From Incurvaria masculella (taxonomy: Eukaryota; Arthropoda; Insecta; Lepidoptera; Incurvariidae), in assembly GCA_946894095.1 (NCBI GenBank), contig OX335642.1, forward strand, positions 9,063,021 to 9,127,020: a stretch of 64,000 nucleotides of DNA, in the 5' to 3' direction. The first letter of the stretch is position 1; every line of letters begins with the position of its first letter. Of the stretch, positions 58,501 through 63,367 are shown in pieces. Under the pieces are notes generated by a model that ran no database searches, was not told the DNA's origin, and saw only the letters and a list, made by a program, of their open reading frames with translations. A program made the position numbers and the translations under genes.

Positions 58501-61453
58501 TTCCTCCAGAATCCGCAGTGCTGTGTGTATTCAAGAGTTGGGAAAAACTTACGGAAACAACTTGGTGTCTCGGCACATAATAATCATTTGGTTTTATTGA
58601 CGACTGTGTCTACATTTAGAAATATACGAATTCGAATTTTTACAAAAAAAGATATGCGATCAACTATGTAAAAAGTATAAAAAGTGGATATTCGAGAGAA
58701 ACGTGCCATTCGAAAAAACAAATACAACAAATTATCACTATTGTGCAATAGATGGCGCTGCGCATCGGATTATTATTTTAGCTAAGATATATTGTGTATC
58801 AATGTATTTCATAATTAAATATAATGGTACGGGTAGTGGCACAATATACCCAATTGAAAAAAGAATTATAGTAATAAATTACAAACATTTCTATAATCGT
58901 AAATTGTTTAAATATCGGATAACAGATAGCACTACTCTTTCTGCAAGGGAACTATTTGTTCAAAGTCTGTTTACATCTAATTATATTAGCTGGAGTTCTC
59001 ATGTAAGCTGAAATATTTGAAAATTCAAATCATTAAAAATAATTATCGATGGTTTCGAACACTATCGATTACATTTCTGTTACGCCAAAAAAGTCACTGG
59101 AGCTCCGGTTGCATATCTCCTTTGCTTGAAAAATTACTTCAAACCCATAATAGTATTTTTTTTATTTAATTTATAACAATAAATGGGTTTCTATTGTATA
59201 TTAATAGTTATTAATTATTCATTAATAGTTATTAATTATTCATTAATTAATTATTAAGTATTATTAATCTATATTTGATATCCCAACTTGTCAGATAATA
59301 TTAGAAATGCCAAACTGTTTTCTATAAAAACATCTTCTTATTAAATTATTTTAATAATATGAAATTATTAATCTATAAAAAAAAACCATTAATCTTTTGC
59401 ATAATTTTTAAAATATAATTTCAAGTTTTTATTATAGCTGATGATGAGAAGTGAAACACAATATGATAAATAAAAAAACCACGATGCTAGTTTCGACAAT
59501 CGTTAATGTACGAACCCGGGCGGTAATATACGCGATATTCCACCAGGAACGGCAAATCCTTCAGACACCTCTTAAAACGCGCACGAGAAAAAATGCAGTG
59601 GGACCACTTGTAGTAGTTTTTAGTGCCGAAACTCCACAAATCACAATAGGTCATTGGTATGGAGTTCCATTCTTGGAATTCCGTGCTCAGGAATCACTCA
59701 GTCGAGAAAAACGCTTTGATAGCGGTTGTCAAAGTGATTTTCTGTTCGAAAAACCTTCAATGATTGAAATACCGTGCTCCGATTAATGAATGAGATGGAA
59801 TGATGTGAGTCAGATAATGCATTTAGTTACGAATTCAAGCTTGCTCAAATATTCCAAATCCATGTAAAAATGTAGGTTCACTCGCTTACTAGGTGGTAGA
59901 TTTTACAACTAGGCCAGCTCGCGTTGGATGAAAGATGACCGAAGCGGCAATGAAACATTGTCCGCGTTTTCCGTCCAGTTCAACACTGGACGGAAAACTC
60001 ATAAAAGGAAGGTCATGGTATGGCACTTAATTGATGCTGATATCATGACAGTAGGTGTGCATGATATCAGCCATTCATGTCCAATTCCATTAAAAATAGA
60101 TACTTCTTTTTATGAGGACCGATTTTTCTATACTCAGATAGTACTTATCGGACTTATCAGACAAATTTAGGATTGTCAAAAGACGAATAGTCATTACCGG
60201 AGAATTGTATCTTATATCAAAATTATCTGACTATAATTTTACTAATAAAAAGATGGACCTACTATAATGGATGGATAAGCAGAGGTGTAAATAAATCTGT
60301 CGAACAGTTATCTGACTGATTATCAGACTATTAAAAATCAGCCACAAAATGGGTTGAAATTTTACGGCGCGAAGAGAAAGACTTAGTAGGACATTAATAC
60401 CCGCTCACAAATGTTCATTGTCTCCGATGAATATGTAAATGAGAGGTAAATAATCTCCATGCAACATTCATGAGTCTGACTAATGGGATTCATTTGAATA
60501 AGAGCGTTAGAGCGATTGTGGATCAGAAGTGTGATAAATCACTGTTGAACGTCATTCTTTGACTAGTTGTTTTTGTCCATTGTTGTAGATATTTGAACAG
60601 TTTGAAGTCCGTGTACGTTTTTCTGGAAACGTTTTGTCCCCGAAATCTGAGACCCTATAATCCAACTTTCTTTTCGAAGCAGCTCAGAGAGCCACTAGTT
60701 TAGTGGCTCTCTGAGCTGTAGACCTAAAGAGTGCCTTTTTTAAATAAATAAAAAAACTTTTTTATAACAAATGAATGTGCACACGTGCTTCTATGATAGT
60801 CCCTAATGGAGTACATAGATCAGGAAACGGGATAGGAAACAAATTTCACGCTTTAAAGTTTTATTTGTTTTTATTTAACTGGAGCGTAATGAACATTTTC
60901 AGCTTTTTACGTGACTGAACATGGATGGCTGTCTTCCTGCCACCGTGCCCAACATACCTCCTGGGAACTAGGTGCCATGCACGGCGACATTTAAATGTAT
61001 GGAAACACGGACAATTTTTATAGCCGCTTCTACTATCGTTTTTCCCATTTCGATTAATGTATTACGGTAAGAAAATAACAAACCAGTTATTATTAAACAG
61101 TTATTTTAACCGACAGTACCTACCTCGCGGTGAAAATAACACGGGTTACTCTAATCAACAAAAAAAAGTTTTATTGTATTTCGTACCATGCGGGGAAAAA
61201 GTCCTCAATTGATATAATAAAAGTCTTCAAAGATATAATTTACCATTCTAGACCCCCTGTAGGTACATAGTAGGGAAAAAACTGATCCAAAGTACTCACC
61301 GATATGTTCGATATAGCACGGCAGAAGGACGGTGTCATTCTCGAAGCATTTTACGGTGGTGGGCACACTTGTAAACTTGCTTGCGTCCGCACACACAAAT
61401 TGCATTGTCACACAGCATAGAGCGCATACCAAGCACAACCCACGTTGAGACAT
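22377..61453 (-). CDS. wrapper: Wrapper-like GPI-anchored Ig/FN3 cell-adhesion protein, complete coding region (12 exons)
   Basis: Exons, 5' to 3': 61453-61300, 47382-47225, 42745-42688, 41851-41730, 36202-36061, 34006-33862, 32858-32728, 29442-29338, 27698-27579 (first of nine copies), 25071-24990, 23000-22948, 22567-22377. Phases agree at every junction and the sum is 1461 nt, 486 residues plus stop. Order: signal peptide (1-24), Ig1 (about 29-120; Cys46 and Cys103), Ig2 (126-210), Ig3 (212-303), FN3 (304-423), hydrophobic tail [13 protein letters not shown] for GPI attachment. The mature start ([18 protein letters not shown]) is Wrapper-like; in Drosophila, Wrapper mediates midline glia-axon adhesion. 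Klingon-like is the alternative. Exons 2, 6, 7 and 9 sit in self-derived tandem arrays. Confidence 0.82.
22948..23000 (-). CDS. wrapper: wrapper exon 11 (FN3, G strand)
   Basis: The acceptor is gcattttag and the donor GTAAGT; phase 2 in, phase 1 out; only 53 bp. It encodes [17 protein letters not shown], which joins exon 10 to give [10 protein letters not shown], the usual end of this FN3 type. Confidence 0.88.
23191..23263 (-). pseudogene. tRNA-Thr(TGT)-like pseudogene or SINE head
   Basis: The 73-nt minus-strand sequence folds with a full acceptor stem (GTCGGGA with TTCCGAC), a perfect D stem (GCTC/GAGC) and a perfect T arm (GCAGG TTCGAAT CCTGC). The anticodon position reads TGT, but the stem GGGGG faces TCTAA and the conserved T33 and T8 are A. 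No terminator T run follows. It is more likely a decayed tRNA or tRNA-derived element than a working tRNA. Confidence 0.6.
24390..24665. repeat. tandem duplication of about 135 bp in wrapper intron 10
   Basis: The segment from TTATCATTATATAT to CTTTCGGTTATTTAAAT occurs twice in a row with about 90 percent identity. The element edge CACCACCT is echoed inverted at 24711 (AGGTGGTGAAAACAGGGG), so it may be a MITE with an internal duplication. Confidence 0.65.
24990..25071 (-). CDS. wrapper: wrapper exon 10 (FN3, F strand)
   Basis: The acceptor is aattttcag and the donor GTTTGC (weak but GT); phase 1 in, phase 2 out. It encodes [20 protein letters not shown] and FVTSRN, the classic FN3 L-x-P-G-x-x-Y motif. 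Confidence 0.9.
25190..25930 (+). mobile_element. Jockey-like RT pseudogene fragment
   Basis: MPQGSVLG and [11 protein letters not shown] (RT motifs B and C) are followed by [31 protein letters not shown] and KPHIQTKRQ, related to the copy at 15366-16925. Several frameshifts and stops break it. It lies between wrapper exons 10 and 9. Confidence 0.82.
26205..27526 (-). repeat. array of eight further wrapper exon-9 copies (A-H)
   Basis: Exon-like copies lie at 27526-27407 (H), 27354-27235 (G), 27183-27064 (F), 27011-26892 (E), 26839-26720 (D), 26668-26549 (C), 26496-26377 (B) and 26324-26205 (A). Each is 120 bp, phase 1-1. They are separated by 51-52 bp (GTGGGT...TACAG). Changes from copy I include W to C, D to E, T to N or I, I to M and G to D. 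D and A carry TAG early in the frame; H has lost the acceptor AG. B-D and E-G form a duplicated 515-bp block. Confidence 0.9.
27579..27698 (-). CDS. wrapper: wrapper exon 9, copy I (FN3 C to E strands), first of nine copies
   Basis: The acceptor is ggaaaacag and the donor GTGGGT; phase 1 in and out; 120 bp. It encodes [19 protein letters not shown] and [19 protein letters not shown]. It is the only copy with the Trp in HNLWLRP (others have Cys) and with an upstream intron of normal size, so it is taken as the reference copy. An in-frame upstream AG (cttctcaag) would add 12 residues. Confidence 0.8.
27725..28110 (-). other. wrapper intron 8, unassigned
   Basis: AT-rich intronic DNA between exon-9 copy I and the 5S-headed SINE; nothing recognised. 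Confidence 0.5.
28115..28462 (+). mobile_element. 5S rRNA-headed SINE, copy 1
   Basis: The head (28115-28215) matches 5S rRNA: CCGAAGTTAAGCAACG (box A) and CTTGGATGGGTGACC (box C, internal pol III promoter). It is followed by the same body as the tRNA-headed SINEs (CTAGGTGGTAGGGTTTA, CCGGGTTGGTACCATCGC, TTTTCCATCCAGTTCAATGT, TCCTGGCATGGC) and the tail CATCCATGTCCAGTAACAT. Confidence 0.85.
28480..28735. mobile_element. degraded retrotransposon-like repeat
   Basis: The block TGTCGGCATTCCGAAAAC, CCCATGGGCGTCGGGCAACT and GTGTGGTCCTGGCTTA recurs in parts near 5760, 14590 and 33360. It looks like the 3' end of a non-LTR element, but the family is not identified. Confidence 0.4.
29338..29442 (-). 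CDS. wrapper: wrapper exon 8 (FN3, first strands)
   Basis: The acceptor is gttggttccag and the donor GTGGGT; phase 1 in and out. It encodes [20 protein letters not shown] and [14 protein letters not shown], the A-C strands of an FN3 domain with its core Trp. Confidence 0.88.
29940..30165 (-). mobile_element. tRNA-Leu-like-headed SINE, copy 1
   Basis: On the minus strand 30103-30040 resembles a tRNA: a D-arm-like GGTGGCGAAATTGGTAGACG and a T-arm GCTGGTTCGGGTCCAGC. The flanks match the copy at 50885-51070 over about 190 bp. Confidence 0.6.
31355..31700. mobile_element. foldback repeat with arms of about 100 bp
   Basis: ACCGACTTCAAAGAAAAAGT and CCAAAACCAATTAACATGCA near 31378 recur inverted near 31580-31630 (TGCATGTAAATTGGTTTTGG, then CTTTTTCTTTGAAGTC). 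The right arm ends GAAGTCGGTT, broken by a 40-bp insert. Inside lies GGCGTCAGCCGGGCACGCGC, a motif seen at ends of lepidopteran Helitron-like elements. Confidence 0.6.
32465..32727 (-). repeat. tandem array derived from wrapper exon 7 (about 130-bp units)
   Basis: Two units downstream of exon 7 repeat the 3' two-thirds of the exon ([22 protein letters not shown]) plus donor and 30 bp of intron. The first unit keeps a donor (GTCAGT, border 32598). The second ends in CGGCCAGTGA and has lost it. The 33-nt gaps are too short for ordinary introns. Confidence 0.85.
32728..32858 (-). CDS. wrapper: wrapper exon 7 (Ig3, second half), head of the 130-bp array
   Basis: The acceptor is ctccccggcag and the donor GTCAGT; phase 2 in, phase 1 out. 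It encodes [40 protein letters not shown] and RLS. The usual F-strand Cys is Phe (YTFRAEN). Two derived units follow. Confidence 0.88.
33064..33225 (-). mobile_element. RTE-like retrotransposon fragment
   Basis: It carries GTCCACTGCTGGACATACGC, CTCCTCCAGTCCTCCCGGCC-like sequence and CCACCTGGCGGGTGG, a signature recurring in lepidopteran RTE-type elements. A shorter copy lies at 29170-29260. The assignment rests on recall of the repeat. Confidence 0.45.
33862..34006 (-). CDS. wrapper: wrapper exon 6 (Ig3, first half), tail of the 124-bp array
   Basis: The acceptor is gtttatgcag and the donor GTAAAT; phase 1 in, phase 2 out. It encodes [40 protein letters not shown] and VQIHSDD. The usual B-strand Cys is Phe (ELEFAT). 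This is the only copy with the WFKDG part and a donor; five partial copies with acceptors precede it. Confidence 0.88.
34007..34640 (-). repeat. tandem array derived from the 5' part of wrapper exon 6 (124-bp units)
   Basis: Five units upstream of exon 6 each contain the acceptor (TGTTTATGCAG, in the outermost TACACGAAG) and the first half of the exon. Exon-type acceptor borders lie at 34130, 34254, 34378, 34502 and 34628. Each unit then jumps from CCTCCGG into TCAATATCAGACGCATG, so the exon's second half and donor are missing. The step is 124 bp (once 126), not a multiple of 3. Confidence 0.9.
35138..35687 (+). mobile_element. TTAA-flanked MITE, copy 2
   Basis: TTAAGGTGGCCCAACCCG at the left and CGGGTTGGGCCACCTTAA at the right, 550 bp, opposite orientation to copy 1. 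It is highly similar to 12577-13126 when inverted. Confidence 0.82.
35783..35866. mobile_element. small TATTCAG-ended MITE, copy
   Basis: It ends in GATGTATTCGG and CTCTGAATACGACAG. Related copies lie at 19174-19292 and 62248-62367, where the inverted ends are better preserved (GTATTCAGAG). All are about 85-120 bp. Confidence 0.5.
35883..36006. repeat. near-perfect 124-bp hairpin
   Basis: The arms 35883-35923 and 35966-36006 (41 bp) are complementary with one mismatch. The 42-bp centre can extend the stem through TTGGC/GCCAA. It ends about 55 bp from the donor of wrapper exon 5. Confidence 0.85.
36061..36202 (-). CDS. wrapper: wrapper exon 5 (Ig2, second half)
   Basis: The acceptor is ctgccggcag and the donor GTAAGT; phase 0 in, phase 1 out. 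It encodes the E-F strands ([20 protein letters not shown]) with the second Ig2 cysteine, then [16 protein letters not shown]. Confidence 0.92.
36240..36330 (+). mobile_element. GTCC-microsatellite element, truncated copy 2
   Basis: It begins AGGGTTCCGTAGCCAAAGGG and runs only to the (GTCC)n tract, then switches abruptly to ACCATGTTTGAAGGACCCC, a different repeat also found at 33412. Confidence 0.65.
37028..37906 (-). CDS. secreted C-type lectin (two C-type lectin-like domains), intronless, nested in wrapper
   Basis: An intact 292-codon frame starts at ATG 37906 and ends at 37028. Residues 1-18 ([18 protein letters not shown]) are a signal peptide. A first degenerate C-type lectin-like domain spans about 28-130 ([20 protein letters not shown], then LPFMCVR), a second about 140-265 ([44 protein letters not shown]). 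Two tandem domains after a signal peptide is the lepidopteran immulectin layout; these bind microbial sugars in hemolymph. The calcium/sugar motifs EPN or QPD and WND are not seen, so sugar specificity is doubtful. It lies in wrapper intron 4, on the same strand, with its own TATA box. Confidence 0.87.
   Translation of the reverse strand: MFVLILLFAALSGNIVLAADHEDYEYDGFGSKYYKMHRVPCEWSVASNICRQEGASLPSFSSLEDRIVLLKAQYNNSYPVFNDKFSLWVENEGSIEGPQEGVYLATNGSVLRSTNYREMLPFMCVRSVAECNPTVTGYTPGPDGISCYKLYQHNNGRSTWRDGYRMCQRDGAHLAIPDSLSKLDFLAAFAKLEESSQKIALGFHGLFTGGELKTINRKPIPTEVYEGWHIDSLGGCGFMSLNSKTLITQNCNTDSIYFICEKEVPSRQQTTHSQCPECPYRCSNVSSIMEVQ
37954..37959 (-). promoter_or_regulatory. TATA box of the C-type lectin gene
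   Basis: Minus-strand CTATAAGAAG lies 28 bp before an initiator-like ATCAACAC (A at 37931), leaving a 5' UTR of about 25 nt before the lectin ATG. Confidence 0.5.
38384..38860 (-). mobile_element. non-LTR retrotransposon ORF fragment (C-terminal region)
   Basis: On the minus strand two overlapping frames read [20 protein letters not shown] and [20 protein letters not shown]. The pattern AVETLG-W-EA followed by QRGN-AS-LG is common at the C-terminus of LINE polyproteins. A frameshift near 38500 breaks it. It lies upstream of the lectin gene. Confidence 0.65.
39018..39374. mobile_element. MITE with 29-bp inverted ends
   Basis: The left end AGTTCTCACCTAAATTGGCG and the right end CGCCAATTTAGGTGAGAACT are inverted copies with few mismatches; total length about 357 bp. 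Half-copies occur at 33690-33745 and 42357-42550. Confidence 0.75.
39935..40100 (-). mobile_element. SINE body fragment (minus orientation)
   Basis: GGAAAAGGATGACTAAAACC, CACACC and TACCAGGACCTTCC, with GGCTTCATTAAACTTGATGG, match the shared SINE body in reverse orientation; degraded. Confidence 0.5.
40472..41004 (+). mobile_element. TTAA-flanked MITE, copy 3
   Basis: It is bounded by TTAAGGTGGCCCATCCCG and CGGGTTGGGCCACCTTAA, 533 bp, in the same orientation as copy 2, with a small internal deletion near 40597. Confidence 0.82.
41324..41718 (+). mobile_element. full-length tRNA-headed SINE
   Basis: Head CTCGTAGCCTAGTGGCGCGG with GGGTTCAATACC, a conserved middle (GATAAGTGCATTTCGTCACG), the common body and an A-rich tail ending 41718. 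It is the best reference copy in the window. It ends about 10 bp from the donor of wrapper exon 4. Confidence 0.85.
41730..41851 (-). CDS. wrapper: wrapper exon 4 (Ig2, first half)
   Basis: The acceptor is gaccgtccag and the donor GTGAGT; phase 1 in, phase 0 out. It encodes [20 protein letters not shown] and [20 protein letters not shown], a canonical Ig B-C strand pattern (C...NPxPxxxW). A complete SINE ends about 10 bp past its donor. Confidence 0.92.
42013..42178. mobile_element. foldback MITE
   Basis: GGATAAATAGTCGTAACAAA and ACTGAGACTCACG are inverted at the right end as TTTCGGTTACAACTATTTAT with CTCAGCC. It is self-complementary throughout and related to 9043-9320. Confidence 0.65.
42688..42745 (-). 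CDS. wrapper: wrapper exon 3 (end of Ig1)
   Basis: The acceptor is gattgcag and the donor GTAAGT; phase 0 in, phase 1 out. It encodes [19 protein letters not shown], the G strand of Ig1, and the split codon becomes Tyr with exon 4. This small exon is needed to reconcile the phases of exons 2 and 4. Confidence 0.85.
42908..43153 (+). mobile_element. short Helitron-like non-autonomous element
   Basis: It starts TCCATACTTATATTATGC after an A, and ends GAGCCGGGTACCTCAGCTAG before a T: TC...CTAG in an AT site, as Helitrons insert. It is the sister copy of 3218-3491. Confidence 0.75.
43182..43556 (+). mobile_element. 5S rRNA-headed SINE, copy 2
   Basis: The head GTCAGCCTCGGTAGCCCAGT and a 5S box-C-like TTCTGGATGGGTGACC are kept, but box A is degraded. 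The usual SINE body and A tail follow. It starts 28 bp after a Helitron end. Confidence 0.75.
43557..46190 (-). other. wrapper intron 2, unassigned
   Basis: AT-rich intronic DNA with no exon, RNA gene or repeat that I recognise before the exon-2 array. Confidence 0.5.
46200..47224 (-). repeat. tandem array derived from wrapper exon 2 (166-bp units)
   Basis: Downstream of exon 2 the 3' part of the exon, its donor and about 20 bp of intron repeat at exactly 166-bp steps. Donor-complement TCTCAC lies at 47219, 47053, 46887, 46721, 46555 and 46389. Units lack the acceptor and the WWK codons ([10 protein letters not shown] instead). The last unit (46200-46345) is degenerate and has lost its donor. 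166 is not a multiple of 3, so using a later donor would shift the frame. Confidence 0.9.
47225..47382 (-). CDS. wrapper: wrapper exon 2 (Ig1 core), head of the 166-bp array
   Basis: The acceptor is cctcttccag and the donor GTGAGA; phase 1 in, phase 0 out. It encodes [36 protein letters not shown] and TAAYTCE with the second Ig1 cysteine. It is the only member of the array with an acceptor and with the RWW core tryptophans, so it is the functional exon. Six derived units follow downstream. Confidence 0.88.
47886..48212 (+). mobile_element. GTCC-microsatellite MITE-like element, copy 3
   Basis: AGGGTTCCGTACCCAAAGGG to GGTACGGAACCCTTCGTG and the trailing GTCCGACTCGCACTTGGC, with (GTCC)n of about 14 units. 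A partial inverted copy follows at 48715-48790. Confidence 0.78.
48215..49480 (-). other. wrapper intron 1, mostly unassigned
   Basis: It contains the inverted GTCC-element fragment near 48715-48790 and a SINE scrap at 48905-48990. An open frame at 49100-49435 has no recognisable domain and is not called a gene. Confidence 0.45.
49646..50766 (+). mobile_element. Helitron-like non-autonomous element of about 1.1 kb
   Basis: The start AAAGAGGAAAGGTTTGATTG is common in lepidopteran Helitrons. The end GCCCGTGCAAAGCCGGGACG with CTGCTAG and T includes a GC hairpin just before CTAG. The left border is uncertain by tens of bases. Confidence 0.65.
50885..51070 (-). mobile_element. tRNA-Leu-like-headed SINE, copy 2
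   Basis: It matches 29940-30165 along its length, including the T arm GCTGGTTCGGGTCCAGC read on the minus strand. Confidence 0.6.
51365..52700 (-). other. wrapper intron 1, unassigned
   Basis: No gene is recognised. A run of about 17 C lies near 52070-52087, flanked by other C-rich sequence (GCGGCCCCCCGTC). Confidence 0.5.
52701..53544. mobile_element. head-to-head TTAA MITE dimer (foldback)
   Basis: A minus-oriented partial copy (52701-53022) is fused to a plus-oriented nearly complete copy (53023-53544). Both outer ends keep TTAAGGTGGCCCAACCCG-type repeats, so the unit has perfect TTAA borders and arms of about 320 bp that can fold back. Confidence 0.82.
53685..53815 (+). mobile_element. 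SINE body fragment
   Basis: CAATGTAGTCGTGCTCATAA, GTCCTGGCATGG and TTCCTTCGGGAATAAG match the 3' half of the common SINE body. Confidence 0.6.
53841..54378 (+). mobile_element. TTAA-flanked MITE, divergent copy
   Basis: TTAAGGTGGGCCTTCC at the left and GGAAGGACCACCTTAA at the right, 538 bp. It is more diverged than copies 1-3 and closer to the split copy at 49481/51362, suggesting an older subfamily. Confidence 0.8.
54895..55095 (-). mobile_element. SINE body fragment (minus orientation)
   Basis: It contains TGGCTAATACCACACCTACT, GGTGCCATGCCAGGACCTTC and ACATTGAACTGGATGGAAAA, the shared body reversed; the head is missing. Confidence 0.65.
55100..56920 (-). other. wrapper intron 1, unassigned
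   Basis: No gene is supported. A run of about 21 C lies near 56128-56148. Open frames at 55843-56121 and 56255-56632 show no domain, no codon bias and no conserved motif. A SINE scrap (TGGTTCGGAATCCATATGT) lies near 56823. Confidence 0.45.
56925..57355. mobile_element. inverted-repeat element, arms about 85 bp
   Basis: GGAGGTCACGACATTTTTGG, AAATGGCTGAA and GACCAACCCTCTGA (56925-57010) recur inverted at 57268-57352 (TCAGAGGGTTGGTC, TTCAGCCATTTAGG, GTCGCGACCTCC). The 255-bp spacer is AT-rich. No coding capacity. Confidence 0.7.
57590..57750 (+). mobile_element. SINE body fragment
   Basis: AGCCCGGGTTGGTACCATCG, CATTGGATGAAAAGATG and TTTTCCATCCAGTTATATGC match the body; the head and middle are missing. 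Confidence 0.6.
57760..59860 (-). other. wrapper intron 1, unassigned
   Basis: Very AT-rich from about 58400 on, with an ATTATTA-type low-complexity stretch at 59190-59280. No gene or repeat is recognised; open frames here are not supported by any motif. Confidence 0.45.
59870..60100 (+). mobile_element. SINE with a small inverted duplication
   Basis: ACTAGGTGGTAG, TGGATGAAAGATGACCGAAG and CGGCAATGAAACATTGTCCG match the body. The segment TTTTCCGTCCAGTTCAACAC is followed by its partial complement TGGACGGAAAA, making a local hairpin not seen in other copies. Confidence 0.6.
60680..60718. repeat. perfect 18-bp hairpin
   Basis: CAGCTCAGAGAGCCACTA and its exact complement are separated by GTT. 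One arm recurs at 15041-15060 (CTCAGAGAGCCACTAGTTT) in a Spred intron. Confidence 0.8.
60915..61065 (-). mobile_element. SINE body fragment (minus orientation)
   Basis: GACTGAACATGGATGGCT, AACTAGGTGCCATGC and GGAAACACGGACAATTTT match the reversed body; degraded. Confidence 0.55.
61300..61453 (-). CDS. wrapper: wrapper exon 1 (signal peptide and start of Ig1)
   Basis: It starts at ATG (61453-61451) and encodes a hydrophobic signal peptide rich in Cys ([19 protein letters not shown]), then [20 protein letters not shown] with the first Ig1 cysteine and an N-glycosylation sequon (NDT). It ends in phase 1 at a good donor (GTGAGT). No 5' UTR splice site is evident just upstream. Confidence 0.88.
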
Positions 61454-61583
61454 TTTATTGCATTGAATCGTTCAAACACTTATATTATCTATGCGATTAT
61501 AGTGGAAAAGATAATCGTTATTGTAAAAGGTTATATATCTGGACGAACATACACTAAATCTCAATTTGTAGCATCGTTTTTAT

Positions 61584-61946
61584 TAGGGTTCCGTACCCAA
61601 AGGGTGAAAACGGAACCCTATTACTAAGCCTCCGCTGTCCGTCCGTCCGTCCGTCCGTCCGTCCGTCCGTCCGTCCGTCCGTCCGTCCGTCCGTCCGTCC
61701 GTCCGTCCGTCCGTCCGTCTGTCCGTCTGTCACAGGGCTGTATCTCAGTAACCGTAACAGGTAGACAGCTGAAATTTTCACAGAGTGTGTATTTATTTTG
61801 CCGCTATAACAACAAATAGGTAAGATTAAAAAAATAATTAAAATTAAAGGGGGCTCCCATACAAATAACGTGAATTTTTTGTTTAATTTTTTACGATGGT
61901 ACGGAACCCTTCGTGTGCGAGTCCGACTCGCACTTGGCCGGTTTTT
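61584..61946 (+). mobile_element. GTCC-microsatellite MITE-like element, copy 4
   Basis: AGGGTTCCGTACCCAAAGGG to GGTACGGAACCCTTCGTG and GTCCGACTCGCACTTGGC, with the longest (GTCC)n tract in the window, about 21 units. It begins 130 bp upstream of the wrapper ATG. Confidence 0.8.
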
Positions 61947-63020
61947 ATTACGTACGCATAGAGCGCCTAGGCTCATGGTCTAGGGACTATAGAACTTGCG
62001 TTTTTTTATTTACCTTTTAGATTGGAAAATATTAGGTAATAAACATTAGAAAAAGGTGTATTTGTTTTTGATTTTTTTTTATTGGAAAACACAGATCATT
62101 ACATAAAAATTTAAAATTACGGGCATAGAATCAAGGTTTTTTAAGTGATTAAAAATGTATGATTAAAATATGACAACTTTTAGCGGTACGGAAACGTGCT
62201 GGCCCGGAAGACGATAAAATTATCTATGTGGGACTATATCTTAAAATCTCAGTCGTATTCAGAGAGCACCTGTCAAAACCTAGCACGAGGTTAGCACCGG
62301 ACTAACCATACAAAAACCGGTTTAGTCCGGCGGATTAAAGTCATCGCCCAATCTGAATACGGCTGTCAGTAAAGAAAGACAATAACTTTTAAAAAACCTT
62401 CAAGAAAATTGTTAGATCTCTTCGTTTATTTAGAAATCGTCATTGAATTCCTTGGTCACGTCTATCTGATTACGTTTCGACTGTTGCACTTTCCAATGAT
62501 GAATTAAAAACAGACAAATAACGTTCCTAGTTCAAATAAAAAGCACACAACAACCTGCCAAGTTGGTCACACCTGGATGGCGGCAAAACAAAAAACTTCA
62601 TTTTTTGGTCGTTTGACCTTTGCTTTCTACTGCTTCCACCTTCCTTATTTGAGTCATAAAATATTATTATGTCCCGATTTAAGAATTTAACTTTAACGAT
62701 ACTATTTCGCTATCTGCGAATTAACATTAGCAATACTGTTTCCTGGGAGTGATTTTTATTTATTTATTTATTTATTTATTTAAACACATGACAAATACAT
62801 ACATTTCACATAACAGAAAACCAAGGCGTAGAAATGTAGCATACTTAATTATAATATGGAAAAAAGAAAAAAAAAACAGACATTTAATTAACTATGGATG
62901 AGTTAACTTTCAAATAGCCTTCCAAAAGTGTCGTTTATACCTTGCACTTGGGAGATTTTAACTATATTCCGAAACTCGCTGTGCGTGGTTTCGCCAGGGG
63001 AAGTGGATTTGTGTGTGGAT
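61947..63020 (-). other. upstream of wrapper exon 1, unassigned
   Basis: AT-rich. It holds a TATTCAG-ended MITE (62248-62367) and a TTTA microsatellite (62756-62782). No 5' UTR exon of wrapper can be recognised from sequence alone. Confidence 0.45.
62248..62367. mobile_element. small TATTCAG-ended MITE
   Basis: CAGTCGTATTCAGAG at the left and ATCTGAATACGGCTG at the right; shares CCGGTTTAGTCCG with the copy at 19174-19292. Confidence 0.65.
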
Positions 63021-63118
63021 ATTTTATGTATCTGACCGTGGATGGCTATACTACACCCACCGTCATCATATTAGCTCAACAGATTGCACCGCATTCCCAA
63101 AATAATTAGGTGCCATGC

Positions 63119-63345
63119 CAGGATTATGACGTACGGATGTGAAACGTGGACTCTGACGGTCGCCGTTGTCCAAAGGTTGAAAGTTGCCCTGCGAGCAATG
63201 GAGCGAGCCATGCTGGGAATATCGCTATGGGATATGGTGCGCAACGAGGCAATTCGCCGACGTACCAAAGTAGTCGATATTGGACACCGGGTGGCTAAGC
63301 TCAAGTGGCAGTGGGCTGGTCGAGGGGTTAGTCACTCGAGCAAAA
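63119..63345 (+). mobile_element. RTE-like endonuclease/RT C-terminal fragment
   Basis: One frame reads YGCETWTLTVAVVQRLKVAL, RAMERAMLGISLWDMVRNEA and IRRRTKVVDI, a well-known C-terminal stretch of lepidopteran endonuclease/reverse transcriptase ORFs. A SINE end (63025-63118) abuts it on the left and a minisatellite on the right. Confidence 0.85.
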
Positions 63346-63367
63346 AGTGTACACCAGATTCCCAGTA

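Noticed and set aside
58703..59011. 102-codon open frame
   Set aside because: Extreme AT content and no motif; a chance frame.
59451..59786. 111-codon open frame
   Set aside because: No recognisable motif; possibly transposon debris, but I could not tie it to a family.
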